Below, piece after piece: positions 1 through 13,611 of a stretch of 64,000 bases of DNA. Each line of letters opens with the position of its first letter. Position 1 is the first letter of the stretch. Location: positions 34,260 through 98,259 of the forward strand of contig VZTJ01002466.1 in the NCBI GenBank assembly GCA_013397795.1. The letters run 5' to 3'. The notes below the pieces were generated by a model. The model saw only the letters and a list, made by a program, of their open reading frames with translations, was not told the DNA's origin and did not search any database. The position numbers and the translations under genes are program-made. The stretch is from Orthonyx spaldingii (taxonomy: Eukaryota > Chordata > Aves > Passeriformes > Orthonychidae).

Positions 1-2209
1 GTTTCTCTTGCAGAAAACAAATGCACAAAAGCCATCTCTTCTGCCTAAATTTAAATCTTACTTTTAATGGGTTCTAAAGTGCTTAATAAAGACTCATCTG
101 CTGTTCCTTCACTCCAGAATGTTGTGAATGTTAATTGGCTTCTCGGTGGATGTCAACCTGGTACCACTGAAGTGTCACATGTAGTTTTCATTCATTTTAT
201 ACCAAATTATGCATAGAAACACGTGCCTTACATTAAAGAGACTAAGGTTGCAATGTTGATGATTTAAAAGTTGCCCGAATGAGTGCTCACTGCATTCACT
301 GGTCCCCCACATCATAATGAAGTCTGGATTACACAGTTGCATTTTTCTACAGAACTCCGTTGTAAGAACTGTGATATGATATGAAATTCTTTAGCCTTGA
401 AAAACATAAAACAATTTAAAAACTCCAGTGTATTGGCAACAGATGTCATCATGTGTTGTTTTCAGGATAAGTCACTAGCATAGCTGTCTTCAAATTCCTT
501 CTTTTCCCAGCCAAACACTTGGGACTTAAACTAAATGCTGCCCTGGTGCCCATTCTTATTGTCAGTACTGTCTCAGGGAAATTTAATATGGAATTATAAT
601 AAAGAGTTTCAGATTTCAGCTCCTAAATACTAAGAAGCAGTTGTTGAAGGTTGGCTTTCAAAATAAAAATATTGGAGTAAACTGTCATGGAATAGCAAAA
701 GACACATCCCTCACAGAGAGATAACTCCAAACTAAATTTCATCTGCCACTTGAAATGCCAGTTTGGTCAGAGGTATATTTGGAAATTTAAGACTGGAAAA
801 ACTGCTGGTTTTCCAACACAAATATACATTCGTCACAGAAAATTTCATGCCTAGCATATAAAACTTGGCGGTGTTCCATGAAGCAAAATTTTGGACGACT
901 GTACTAATTTTATGTAATAATATATGTAAATGTATACAGCCAGTAATGACTGAAAAACAGGAAGGTAAACAGTTTACTCATTGACTTGACAGATTCCAAC
1001 ATACAGCAGTTATACAACACCATAATATTTTGAAATACAGTTACTGTTCTTTATATGGAAGCTACTAGGAAATCGATGTGACAAAAATAATGAAGAGATG
1101 TTGGTTTATTTTATGTTATCATGTTAATTATGGCAGAATAATGGATATTAAAAAATCATATTTTATTTCATAGGAACACAAATATTCTTATGGTGGTTAT
1201 GTTATACTGATTATTTGAGCAGTAGAGGAAGTATATTTTTTAAATGGTAAATGCAAATACTGGCTCCACATCCTTGCTGTTCCTGAAGCTCTTAAAGAAT
1301 GCAGATATTTTAAACAGTTGTTATGAAAAGAAATACAATTGGCTAAAATATGTAGCTGTGATAGTTTGCAATGCTCTGCAGGCACACTTTTGTCTGCCCT
1401 GCCATATGAATAAGTAAAATAAGACAAAATGTTTGTGCTTATATGCCAACCTACAAGAAATCCCAAGGAATTACTTTTCCTTGAGAAAGCAATACACACC
1501 ATATACAGTAAGAAATTCTTCAGTTTCTTGGAAAATGCCCTCAAGTAGAGGAAAGGATGGTTTATAAACATGAATGATTTTTTTTTCCTATACAGCTATT
1601 GTAACTTTATTTTATTGCAAATGCTAGCTAGGTTCTCCCTGCTGACACTACAAGCTCTGTGAAAGTTGTTTACAGCATCACAATGAAAGTGAAAATGATG
1701 AAGGACAAAATAGTTATATAGCTGCCAATACCTGGAGGATAAGCAAGGATAAGAACAGCTCTGACTGAATATATTTTTAATGTATTTTTATTTTTGCTGG
1801 ATTTAATTGCCTTTTTTTTTTTCCTGGCAAACATTACATTCATTTTGCAGAAGCGAATGCTCTCCAGCTGCCTTTAGACACTGCTGATGAAGAACAGTGG
1901 CCAGTGCTCTGGGTCTGTACTGACTCCTGAGTGGTGGCAAGTGCCCTGCAGGGTGGCTGAAGCAACGACAGCAGAGGAACTGGCAGTGCAGAGGCAAAGC
2001 CTTCTGAGCTGCTGGATAGCCTGCCCAGAAAGAAAATATGATTGTAAGGCATGCAGACATTCAACAGACATTTTAGAGGGATGGTCTGTAGACTATAGGA
2101 GTGATATCTGTGGGTATAAAATTAAAAGACAAGAAAGGTGGTGGTGATTAACTGGCATCTTTTGGAAAGTGTGGACCAGGGCATGATGTAGACGGTATAA
2201 AGTAAGGGC
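1..2209. other. Unique AT-rich DNA, no gene seen
   Basis: This stretch has no frame that looks like protein and no repeat I can name. The longest frame, 124 codons on the - strand at 1197-1571, has low-complexity composition typical of chance frames in AT-rich DNA. A GC-richer patch at about 1850-2050 stands out from its surroundings and is open on both strands, but I do not recognise it. It could be an old unnamed repeat. The first bases look like a splice acceptor (pyrimidines then CAG), but no open exon follows. Confidence 0.6.
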
Positions 2210-2783
2210 TGGATATTTTCCTGATTTTGGAAATGACAGAGTTAATTTTCTTCCTCATAGCTGATATAGTACTGAGTTTTGGATTTATGGATGAGGATAA
2301 TTATAAGAACACACTGATGTTTTAATTGTTACTAAGCAGTGTTTACACTAAGTCAAAGAGTTTCAGCTTCTCATGCTGCCCTGACAGCAAGGAGGCTGGG
2401 ATTACACAAGAAGCTGGAAGGCAACACAGCCAAAGGGGTATTTTATACTGTATGACATCATGCTTAGCATATAAACTGGGGGGCTGCTGCTCAGGAATAG
2501 GCTGGGCATCACTTAGCTGATGGTGAGCACTTGGTTTTCATTTGCATCACCTGTTTTTCTTGAGTTTTGACTTTCTCTTTGTTATTTTCCTTTTCATTAC
2601 TATATTATTATTATTCTTATTATTAATGCTACTATTATTGCTATTATGTTTATCTTAAACTCTTTTTATCTCAACCCACAGGTTTTCTTTTTAACCTGTG
2701 TTCTTCTCACCCCCATCCAACTGTGCAGGAGTGAATAAGCAGCTGTGTAGTGCTTAATTGCCATCTGGGTTTAAATTGTGACA
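2210..2783 (+). mobile_element. Solo ERV LTR, family A (old)
   Basis: This matches a common bird LTR read 5' to 3'. The start of U3 carries the GAGTTAATTTTCTTCCTCATAG block. Then come ATGACATCATGCTTAGCATATAAACTGGGGGG, in which CATATAAACT is the likely TATA box, a TTATTA-rich tract at 2600-2650, the R/U5 block TTATCTCAACCCACAGGTTTTC, and the end CTGGGTTTAAATTGTGACA. No primer-binding site follows and no purine tract directly precedes it, so it appears to be a solo LTR left by recombination. The right end is clear. The left end is eroded and placed within about 10 bp, and no target-site duplication survives. A short inverted pair (CACAGGTT/AACCTGTG) lies at 2678-2700. I do not assign a database family name. 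The same family occurs inverted at 61609-61955. Confidence 0.85.
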
Positions 2784-5562
2784 GTGTTAGACTGTGTTAG
2801 CTGCACTCTAATATTTGTCTTACACCCTTGTTAGAAATACCATCAGTCTCCAAATACTTTTAGAGACAATACACTCACTTCCCTCAATATTTCAGATAAG
2901 ACAGAAAAAAAAATCCTATCCCATGATTCCTATGTAATCCTGTTTAAGGGGTCATCCATTTCTTTACAGGGGATATGGAGGTTGCACTGCAAAGCTTTCC
3001 CACTATGCATATTTTCATTCAAAAAAGCTTTATTTTTCAGATTTTACTACATCATTAAATGTCTGTAAACAGAATTACTAAGATCTGAAGAGGTTATTTG
3101 TCTGAACTAAGAAGTTCTTATGTTAGCAGTGTGATGAAGAGGGACAAAGTGCCATCTAGTAAAAGCAATAATTTAACATGAAGAAAAGGTTAAGATCTTA
3201 CTGAAGATTAGTTTGACAGTGCCAATTCCCAGATGTGGGTGAATATAGCCAGCGTTTTATTAACATAAAATCACAATTTATGCAGCAAGGCAATTATTGC
3301 AATTATTCAAGTCTATGAGTACTCTGTGAACTTCTACAGTTTTTTTTAAGAAAAAAACCCAAACATATTAAATCCCTTTCATCTGTACAAAGTGAAGCAT
3401 GACTAAGTTGTGCCAATATGATGCAGGGCCTGTGTAGCTCCAGTAGAATGTAAGCACTACGCAGGATTGAAATGCTAAAAATTATTTTTAGGAAAACAAG
3501 GGAAATTACATTGAGAACTTCTACTTCTCTCTATTTTACCCACTCTTGAGTTTATCTGGTTTGAACACATTCTTCAACACAAATTGAACAGTGCAATTTC
3601 TCTGAAATCATTAATGTTCCAAATCATTGCATTTATGGTATTTCCCCATCGTAAATAAAACAAAATTTTAAGAAATAGAGCAGAATATCCATTGAGTCAC
3701 TATGAAGAAATTTGAGCTAATTAAAATATCAGATTATGTTTTGATTTTCAAACACCAAAAATGATGAAATTTTGCCTCAGATTACTGAGATACAATACAC
3801 AAAGTATATTTAATGTAAGAATTTATATACCTGCTTTTGTGGAAATATTTTTTTCAGAGGGAAACAGAAGCAAAATGTTGTGTCTTTGTTCTGTAATTTA
3901 TCTTGAATTCCTGATTGTTTTACAATATTTGACTACTCTGTATCACTATGCTTTCTGATAGTAGTTCTTCTCTCTAGTCCTGCAACTATTACAAAAACAA
4001 ACACTTCAGTGTCACAGAATGAGTGTTGTGAATATCACTTCATTGGATAAGTGAAACAGGCTGGAGAAATACAATCATGGTTTGTTATTGTATCCTGTTC
4101 AACACTAAGCACATTGCTAAAAGTCCAAACTCCCTGTACCCAGAATGGTCGATACACGTGTGTTTGTAAATACACATATGAAATTACCAGGAACAAGTTA
4201 ATGTGGCAAAAATTGCCTGCACACAAACTCCTTTGCAAATCTTCCTACCCTTACTGAGACTTCAGAACTGAGCCTCACCCCCAGAGTTAATGCTACTGGT
4301 ATTTCTCATCTCTGAAGATATATTTGATAATTATATCCTGAAAGAAGGAATCTGAAAAAAAGCTCGTTTTCCCCTGTTCATGTGAAAGATTAAATAATTT
4401 GAAGTTACCTTAATAATAGAACACTGGCACCTTTTGTTTCATTTCACTGGACCTTTATTCTGCATCAAACATGTTGCTGCATTATTTGGGTTATCATATC
4501 TTTCTTTTAACTAGCCTGTTATTTACTAGTGTTACCATTCTTGTGATAAACTTACTTTACCTAATTAAAAGTTGCTCTACTGCTAATTTGGTCTCCCTTA
4601 ATTTGTAAGCTCCCTGCTCAAGCTGAAAGTGTTTATAAACACTATGTAAATCTTTAGCATAATCAACTACTATGCTTTTACTTTCTTGGCAAAAAGAAAA
4701 ACGTTCCTTTTTATAAATTTATTTAGGATTCATAGCACTTGGGCTTTAGAAGGAGTTGAAGAGCAGAGTAGGTGCTGTAAGCAAATAGTTGCTAAAACCA
4801 CATGAGGAAGGATTTGGAATGGTTCTGTGAATGGGAATAGGTAATAGTAAAAGTAAAGAGACACCTCTACCAAAAAAAAGCATTGTGCAGAGCACAGTGG
4901 GGTGAAACAATCCCATTTCCACTGTTCCTAGGATGTATCCTGTTAATGCATCCCAGGACATTTATGTCCCCTACTATGTTGGAGCAATGATACAGGAACA
5001 GTGCCAAGCCTGTTAGTTCATTTATTAATTTATTCTACCTGCCATCCAAGCACAAAAAGGAACAGAACCTGACACTTTGAGGTTAGCTGATTTATTTAAA
5101 TTCTTCTCTACTTAGATGATTGTTTTATTTTATTTTTAGTTCCCTCTTAGCATTACTTTTGAATAAGAAGTTCCAATTATGCTTAATCATTGAAAAGTTC
5201 CTGACAGTTTCTATAAAAGCAGTAACATTTTCTTTTATTGTAGCTTATGTTGCGGAAAGAGTAGACTTAGAAGCAATAAATATTGACGCTCATGGAGAAG
5301 ACTGAGGATTAATTTCTTTGAATGATTTCTACATATGCTATGAAGTTTCAATACATAATACTAATCTCTCAATGTTTGATGCAATACAGCTGGTAGTAAA
5401 TCTTCTTACTTCTGTAGCATGCATTGCTAATTAAATACTTCTGTCCTGCCCAAATTTCCTTTTAGGTGTTTGCCTATGTTTCCTAATTTTCTGCTTATAC
5501 ATTGAATCAGTGATTTATTTCCTATTTCCCCTTTCTGATGTAAGTAAAAGTAAACTGGGCCC

Positions 5563-5582
5563 AAAAAAAAAAAAAAAAAAAA
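5563..5582 (+). repeat. Poly(A) run of 20
   Basis: An uninterrupted run of A preceded by GGGCCC. It could be the tail of an old retroposed sequence, but nothing upstream is recognisable as a transcript copy and I see no flanking duplication, so I call it only a homopolymer. Confidence 0.8.
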
Positions 5583-8280
5583 GCAAGAGTTAAATATAGT
5601 CTGCTATGGAATAGCAGTGGGGAAAGAAGGGCATACAACCAATGAAGGCATCAAGCCCCAAATTCAGGCCCCAGCTCTACTACAGCACATGACATAACTT
5701 TACATCAGGAAAGATGCAAAAGAGTCCTGTGTACTAAATATACTGTCTCTGTTTGCCTGCTGGGATCAGGATCTAATATCAAGTTATAGCCAGCAAGAAT
5801 ACTCCCATCTTTCATAGAGAAATTTAAAATCCTAAGCTATTAAAATGGTATAACACCTAGAAGTTAGTGTGGTAAATTTACTCCTCTTGAGCAAACTTGA
5901 GATCTGCAACTGTACTTTAGGATGTCAGTAAAGTTGGCTGCATTTAAAACCTTGTCAGATGTACATTGAGAAAACTTTAACCATTGCACATAATTTCATT
6001 GCAAAGTTTTTGGAAAAAAAAACCCCAGAAAACAACACACCATAAAAAATAAATAGGTAAAAATCCAAAATGATACACTGAAAGGGGTTTCTTTTACAAA
6101 AGTATATGTGCATAATCTATATTCAGTAAGAGATGTGCCCATATATTTTCTACATACATTTTCTCGGTAATAAAAAAGTCACCGCATTCTTAATATTTAT
6201 ACACCTGATATGAAGACTTCCGGAAGCAGAAAAGTTGTCAAAATATTAGGTGATGGTTTTAAAAGACAAGTCATTGTGTGCTTTCTTCACTAATGTTTTA
6301 GAAAATAGTTCCTGTGGGTTTGTTTCAGAGTGCTTTCTCAAAATTATTGAAAAGACAACTCTATTAATGAAAACAATTATAATTTAAAATAAAAATCTTT
6401 ACCTTTTCTGGTGAGAAATCAGTTGGTAAGTTATGTCAGGTCACATCAGCAGCGTTGTTCTGCCCATGTAATGCAATGTGACTGATGCAGGCTGACAAGA
6501 CATGCAACCCAGTGACATGTTAATTGGGTCAGGAGTGGGGTAGGGGGACAAAAGAAGAAAATTACTTTGTCTTAGAAGACAAGATATGAATGTACATAGG
6601 CAGAATCACAACTGGCCTCAATGGGTGTCTTCCTGTAGTTTCAGCAGGGAGCTATCCTTTCATTTATGGAGTTAGACCTTTCATTGCAGCCTGGAGCTGT
6701 AGAAAGGAGGAACTGAAATAAGTCTCACTGAAGAGATCCATGCACAAATCTTATCATGTCCTGCTTCAAAACTCATTTGAAAGCACTTCAATGAGACACC
6801 AGTCAGCGCTCAGACCTTGCAGAGGTTCTTGCCACAGAGGAAATTTGCATATTGTACAATCTTAGTTTTACATTTTTCAGCATCTCAGTTAAAAACACAT
6901 CTTTTAACCAACAAATATGCTTTAAAATTAACACCCAGAGAAGCATAAATTAACATATGAATCAAGCGCAGAGAAATGTTCATAACCTTCAAAGACATTT
7001 CATCATTTGCAGAAAGCTAGTTTCACACCATTGCTTATGGTCTAGTGAGTATCAGTGACTCAGAAACGCAGGGCTGTTGAATACGAAGCCTACATGAAAC
7101 AAGCAACCATAATTTCATTTTCTTGGCAAATGAGCATTAAACCTACTTAGTACAATTTCAGTAGTTCAAGATGAAGTGGAGACAAGGGGAGACACAGCTA
7201 ATGAGGAGTGTTGGTCCATCAGGATAATGATTCTCTTGTCAGTTATTCTGGGCATGCCTCCTGAAGTTTCTAAGAATAAGCCCACATGGTATTTAATATG
7301 CCATCACAGTGCATGAAAGAGCAGTCATGTTACTTAGACACCAAGTTAAAAAAAAAACTACATCTGAGTTTTATGTAACCCAAAACAATGCAAGGAATAT
7401 CTTTATCACAGCTGCATCTGCTCACTTTATATGTCAGTCAAAGCTTTTAACAAAATTTTGCTTCTAGGGAATAAATGTTTCTTTACCGCAGAATTTTGGG
7501 CTACTTTACACAGCTTAGCAAAGCTCTTTAGCCTTCTGATTCCTGAGAGATAGATTTGTTTTTCTGTCGCCCACAGCCCTGCAACATCTGAATATGTCAT
7601 AATAATTACTGCAAACATTGTCCAACACCTATACAATAGTATCTATAATTGTCTCTATTTACATGAAGTAAAGAAAACAAAGTCATAATAATAAAACTAT
7701 GGCATGACTGGGACCTCAAGCATAGAACAAGCAAAAAAACCCACAGCTTTTAAAATTTTAGGGGAAAATTATCTTCAGCAAAAAAGTCAGCAACAAAATT
7801 AAGCTAGCACTCCCTTCTTCCAATCGCCTACTTTAACTAGTAAAGTAAATTTATCTATCAGCTAAATTTTGATGTGGGCATCCTATACAGTTGAAGTACC
7901 TGCTTAAACATTGTAAGGATGTCTGAAACCACCACGGCAGACACAAATTACATTTCCCTTGGCATTAGTTATAAAATGTTAAGGATTCTTAGGTAGCTCT
8001 GAAAATATTTGACAAGGTGATGGTTTAGATCCTAATGTTTTTCCCTTATTCCTAGCTAATTAAAAACATGCTTAGAAAACATTATTCATAGTAGCTTGGA
8101 ATTCACAGGAGTAGCAAAATTACTTTCAACAAAAATGTACAAGGAAAGCAATTCTCACAGTCTTGACCTGAGATATCGTGCAGATTTATAATGAAGACTG
8201 TAGCTACCAAAAGGATTATGAAGTCTTACATGATAATCCGTATTCGAAATCTGCTTGATCACAGCCCAACAAATAATTAT

Positions 8281-8304
8281 TAATGCAGTAATGCAGTAAT
8301 GCAG
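8281..8304 (+). repeat. Octamer tandem repeat (TAATGCAG)3
   Basis: Three perfect head-to-tail copies of TAATGCAG, followed by a TGG that breaks the pattern. A microsatellite-scale slippage product with no coding context. Confidence 0.9.
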
Positions 8305-11300
8305 TGGTGCTTTTCTGATTTGCCTGTTGCTTTGGAATGGATCTTTAGGGGTTTGTGTGCTTGCTGTTTTTTCCAATAGGTAACTGGATATGTGTTGAAG
8401 GTATTTTACTTCAGTGTGAATATGTGATGACTGACTTCAAACTAGTTCTCTTCTACCACCATCCTGTCCCACTGCTTAGATGCATCTTTTTCAACAGTTT
8501 TGCTATCAGCAAAATAATTTGCTAGCATTTATTATACAACTAAGTATTATGACAGGCAGGGCAATATCGAGGTAAATGTAAAGAACATTAATATAAATGA
8601 GGTGAATGTTAAAGCAATAAAAATAAGTAGTGTGATTGAATACATGCCATATGTCTGAAATACTGCAGGTCTTTTTCTAGACAATGGGGAGATGTAATTT
8701 TTAAAAATAGAATAGTGATTCTTTACTTTGTCTTCTAACTGTTATTACAAATCTGGTTTTTAAACTTGAAATAGCATCAGTTCACAGCAGTACAGTTTGT
8801 TAAATGTTAAAAATATTTGCTTTAATTTGCATTGTGAATTTGAATTTTTAATTTTAAATTTTTATTTGGATATTATCAAGCACAGCAACAAGAAAAAAAA
8901 GGGATTCATGACACCCCAAATGAATCTGTCCCTCTCTTTTGCTGCAAATTTTGAGTGATTGAATCCAAATTTTATAAATGCTGCTTAAACTATATTTGCC
9001 CATGGCATGCATAGTCATTGCTTTAAAGGGAAAAATACATGCCCGTTCTACAAGGCAAAGGATCCTAGCTGCTCCAGCATTATCAGGCATCATTAGGACA
9101 CTGCTAGGTACAGCTGAATAAGCTTTGCCTCTGTTATGTCATCTATATTCAAGCCATTAAAAATAACATTGTAAGCTGTTATGTAGTTGTCATATCAGGA
9201 GGAAGTCTTATTCTGATTTAATTAAATTTTTCTGGCAACCGATAAAGACAGGGAGTGGAAATAATTAAGCGCATATAGGTTATTCTTTTCATTATTCAAG
9301 GAGAAAATCTCTAAAGTTTTATCCTTCACTGGGCTTTTTTAGGAAACCGTTTTCTCAGGTTCTTGCCATTTATTAATGTGTTGATTCATTTTAGCAGGAC
9401 TGATATCTCTAGTGGGTCATAACTCATTTCTGTTGAATCCCCAACATGCAGAAGCTGTTTCAGAGGGTTCTCACCAAATTGTTACAGATGAACTATCATC
9501 TGAAATCAGTGTGATGTATTTAAAGTTGAAGACAGCTGCAATGCACGAATTTCAATTAAATGGCTTGGCCGCTGCCCAGACAGATATACCTCTGGAATGT
9601 TTTCACCCAGAAGTGCTATGAATAGGCTGCTGAAGCATACTCAAGGCCAGATCAAAGAACCTGGAAACCCAGTACTCTATTTTAAGGCAGATGCAGCAAA
9701 AATGGAGACCAGAAAACTCTGTTAAGCCATTCTACACTGCATAGAGTGTTCAACACCTTCACATGGTGTTCAGAGCAGCACAAGGAGCAGTAAGATGCCT
9801 TGAATCAGTCCTGCACATATTAGCTTCCTACTGCCAGCTCACTGGGAAATGCTGAGTCTTAAATCCTAGCTTTATTCAGCTATAGAAAAAATTGGATTAT
9901 CCCCTCTTAGGATTCACTTCTTCTACCCCTTGGAACAAGACAGAAAATTCAGTCCCCTAGCACTCATGAAGGTAGAGGCTCAGATATTTCTTCTTTATTA
10001 AAAGTTTACTGTTAGACCACAATAATTACATTGGAAAACAGGTTGGTCTGGGGTGGTTTTTTTCTCTCTTCATATTGGAATTTGCAGTAATTTTCTTCAC
10101 TTCCACACCCAGTTATATGAAAAAAGCCCAGCATGTTGTTTGTTTATTGTTATATAGGAAATAATGCTGCAATGCTGTAGCAAACTTGTAGCAAAGCTGC
10201 AGGGAGAGGTGGCCAGTTGATTGTAAAACCAAGGCAATCTCACTCACGTGCTTGCTATGGCACCTGCCTTCTCATGGGAACTACAGAATGTGTATTTCAG
10301 ATGACGCCAGGCCTTCAGCCAAGAAATGTCTTCAGGGGATTTTACCATGATCTTACATGATGGACTGGGTGAGAGAGGACACCAGCTCTCCAGTCCTGGT
10401 TACACATTCTTTCAGAGGTTAATAGAATGCTGAGTTTGGATATGGTTTACATCACTGTGGAGTTCACAGGGATTTTAATTTGCCATTGTGTCCCACATGG
10501 GTGAGTCATTAGGAACTACCTATTGTCCTGCCTGCTGCACTGGATGTCCTAAGAACATGAACAGTGTCATCAGTACACAAAAATGCTACGGCTCTTCATC
10601 TCCTTTGATCTGGTATTTCCACAGCCAGTCAGTCCTTGTTGTCCCTTTGCACATCAATCCTAATGTTCCAGTTACTGTTTCCTACAGTTGCAGGGATATA
10701 TAGAAGGAAGAAAGATGGGGCCAGGCACGAAAAGCAAGAGATCCTTTTCACCTGCTCTATGATTGTTTGATAAAAAATGAAATAAAAAAATATCAGCAAC
10801 AACAGTGACCAGGTCCACAGCCTAGCAGTTAGTGCATTTTGCTTTCCTGAGTTTTGCTCTCAGACTGCCGTAGTTTAAATTTAGGACAGAATAATAGACC
10901 AGTTGCTTGCACCTACTTGACACTGCTTGTGCACAAAATAGATATGATTGATATTAATTAGTGGTTTGGGAAAGCAGGTAATGTTATGTGAGTTGTCATT
11001 GCAAAACATGTGTCCCAGGACCAAACGAAAAAGGTTCAGCATTATATAAATTGACAAGGGCCTACATTAACTTGTATGCCAGCTACACAGTGTGCACAGT
11101 CAGATTGCACTTCACTTTTGATTTCAGGACCCTGTCCAGACTAACGCTATAACAGCCAGGAAGAGATCTGACCTCCCATGATATTCCTCACTGCTATATC
11201 ATCCCAGAGCATCACTTCTATTTGTCTCCTCCCTTGGGCACACAGAGTATTAGCCTATTCCTGCTAAATATATGAAAAGGAATATATTTTCACATCATAA

Positions 11301-13560
11301 CCTTTGTGTAGATGAAAATGAGCATTCCTCATTCCTCTGTCAAACAAGCTATTCAGCTGAATGCTTACTATTGTGTCAAGAAAATACTTGGCTACCTTAT
11401 AGTACTAAAAACTGTGTGGCTTACATTATCTGATTAACACAGAAGTGCTTGATTCCTCTCTGTCTACCAGCACAGGTTCTAAATTGAAACTTTTAACATA
11501 ATACTCAACAATCCTGACTAGAGTCATTAACAAAACATAGCCTGTGAGATGTTATAGCACTGAAGCCAAAAGGTGAATGTAGAGTAATAATGACATTTTG
11601 TAGTTATGTACAGTTTTTCATATTCAATGGTATCAAGATGTTTTATAAATTAATACATAAAAGGTAGTCATTCTCAACTGAAAAAGGGAGTGTAACTGAA
11701 GGACCAATATTACATTTTGGCAAAAACTCTTGCTTTTTTGAGAAGTTCAGTTGACTCCTTTGAATTACTTTGCTTTGAAGCAGGAGTTACAGAGCAATAC
11801 TTGTAATTTTTTTCTGTTTACAAATCATTCATTCCATAAAGATTAGTTTATTAATATATATATTCCCAAATATTTACAAGGTACTCTTTTTCACTGCATT
11901 TTATCTGATGGAATGTTTAATGTGAGCAGTGCCAATACACTACATTGCACAAATAAATCTTACTGTGTATTTGAATAATTATTAGCTACTGTAGCTGCCA
12001 TTTTGAATAAATTATTTCAACCTCTAAACCCAGAGAATTATGAATAAAGAATAATACCCTTCTTTACAGCTTATGATTTTTCTTTTAAATATCCTTATTC
12101 TAAAATTTTAAGTAAACATCTTTATTTCTTGAAAGTGCAAATATTTAGGTTTTTAAATTTATTTTAAAAATGTGCAATTGATTTATCTTAATTTGGAAAC
12201 ATTTTTAAGGTATAATGGGTTGAAATAGAAATATCTGGCTGACTTTCTCTCCCACATTGTCTGCTACAAATAAAATTTATTTAGGTAATTATTACCACTT
12301 AACATGAGTGCAATAAATGAGCAAGACTTTTCATTTATCTTAGTTATTTTGCACACAGAGAGCTGTTATGAAACATGCTTAATGTTTTACATATTTACAT
12401 ATTTACTCCACTTCCCCAAGAAACTGCTAAGTTGGGGGTTTGATGATGTCTTTCCCTACATTTCCTCTTTACAGTATACTTTGGGCCTATATTCTCATTT
12501 AGTCACTGTCTGGGTTGGATTCAGAGTCAAAGCTTTGCCTCCCAGCCATCCTGGCTAGCAGCCCACCTGAAGGCTCACCTTCTCTGACTCTGGGACCTTC
12601 CCCAACTTCCCTTTGCCAGCAATAGGGAAAAAAAGATAATCTCCACTTGTACAAGTGGCTGCCCTGAAGTGTGTTCACCTCCAAAGTGGTGAAACAAATT
12701 CACCTCAGGCACCATGTGCAGACTTAAAATTATTCATTAGAACTCTCAGCTATGCTAGTCCAATATTTTAACTGCTAATCCAGGTTAACAGCTCTCCATT
12801 TTTTGAGAGAGGCAATAAACAAGAAGATGGCATTTGAGAGGCATCACTGGAGAAAAACATTAGGTAGTGCATAGCTTAGATTAAGTTTTTTTCATATACG
12901 AACTTGCTTTAATAAACTTTCAACTTGTCAAGATTGCAGTTGGAAAACACTTTTAAGGTCCAGCACTTCAGTGCAACTAATATTCTTCTTGACATTTGAA
13001 GTATTATGTAAGGAGCTTCAGGTGTAAAGTGCATTGTAGACAAAAGACTTTCTTGCCTCACAGAGAAACTCATAAAATGGTTGAATTGTCAGGAAAGTGA
13101 CAGCCAGTAAGCGACAAGAATGCAAATGGATTTAGAGCTGTGGTAGCTCCTGAAGGACACAGGCATTAAGTGACAGTCTGGAAACATCTCTGGACTTGCA
13201 TTTTCTCCTCCAATAAGCTCTCCTCCTTGATTGCGTCCTACAGACCACCAGGCTAGCAGAGAGCACAAGGCTTGAGCCAAGTTAAAAACTAGCCAAGGAG
13301 GAAGATACAAGCTATTGGTTTATATCTGAGCTGGAGTGCCAAAGGGTGCAGTTCAGGACAAGACAATTGAGGGCTATTCCTTTATATCATCTTTGTGCTT
13401 CACTGAGAAAACTTAGCATGTCAGGACATTAGATTATCATTTATACTGGTATGAAAATCAGTGATACACCAGATGTTCATAAATGCTGGGAAATATAATT
13501 TTCCAGTAAAACAAAGAACTTACCACCGAATCCCAAATTTATTATTATGGAATTTGGTGT

Positions 13561-13611
13561 GGTTTTTTGTTTTTTTTTTTCTTGGTTTTCTTGGTTTTGG
13601 GTTTTATTTTC
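13561..13611 (+). repeat. T/G-rich low-complexity tract
   Basis: A T-run interrupted by GG pairs (GGTTTT-like units). Similar composition recurs at 18607-18645 and 54540-54590, and as its complement at 36393-36418 and 48582-48646. No coding potential. Confidence 0.85.

Noticed and set aside
1..60. Splice-acceptor-like start of the window (TTTCTCTTGCAG)
   Set aside because: All frames after it close quickly, and a pyrimidine-rich AG is common by chance.
5120..5582. Possible processed pseudogene ending in the A20 run
   Set aside because: The upstream sequence shows no coding remnant, polyadenylation signal at the right distance or flanking duplication.
9385..9621. Open stretch after a TTTTAGCAG acceptor-like site, looking somewhat protein-like (candidate exon)
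   Set aside because: Open for only about 79 codons, it ends in a stop with no good donor. Frames this long are common here by chance, and there is no neighbouring exon or known family resemblance.
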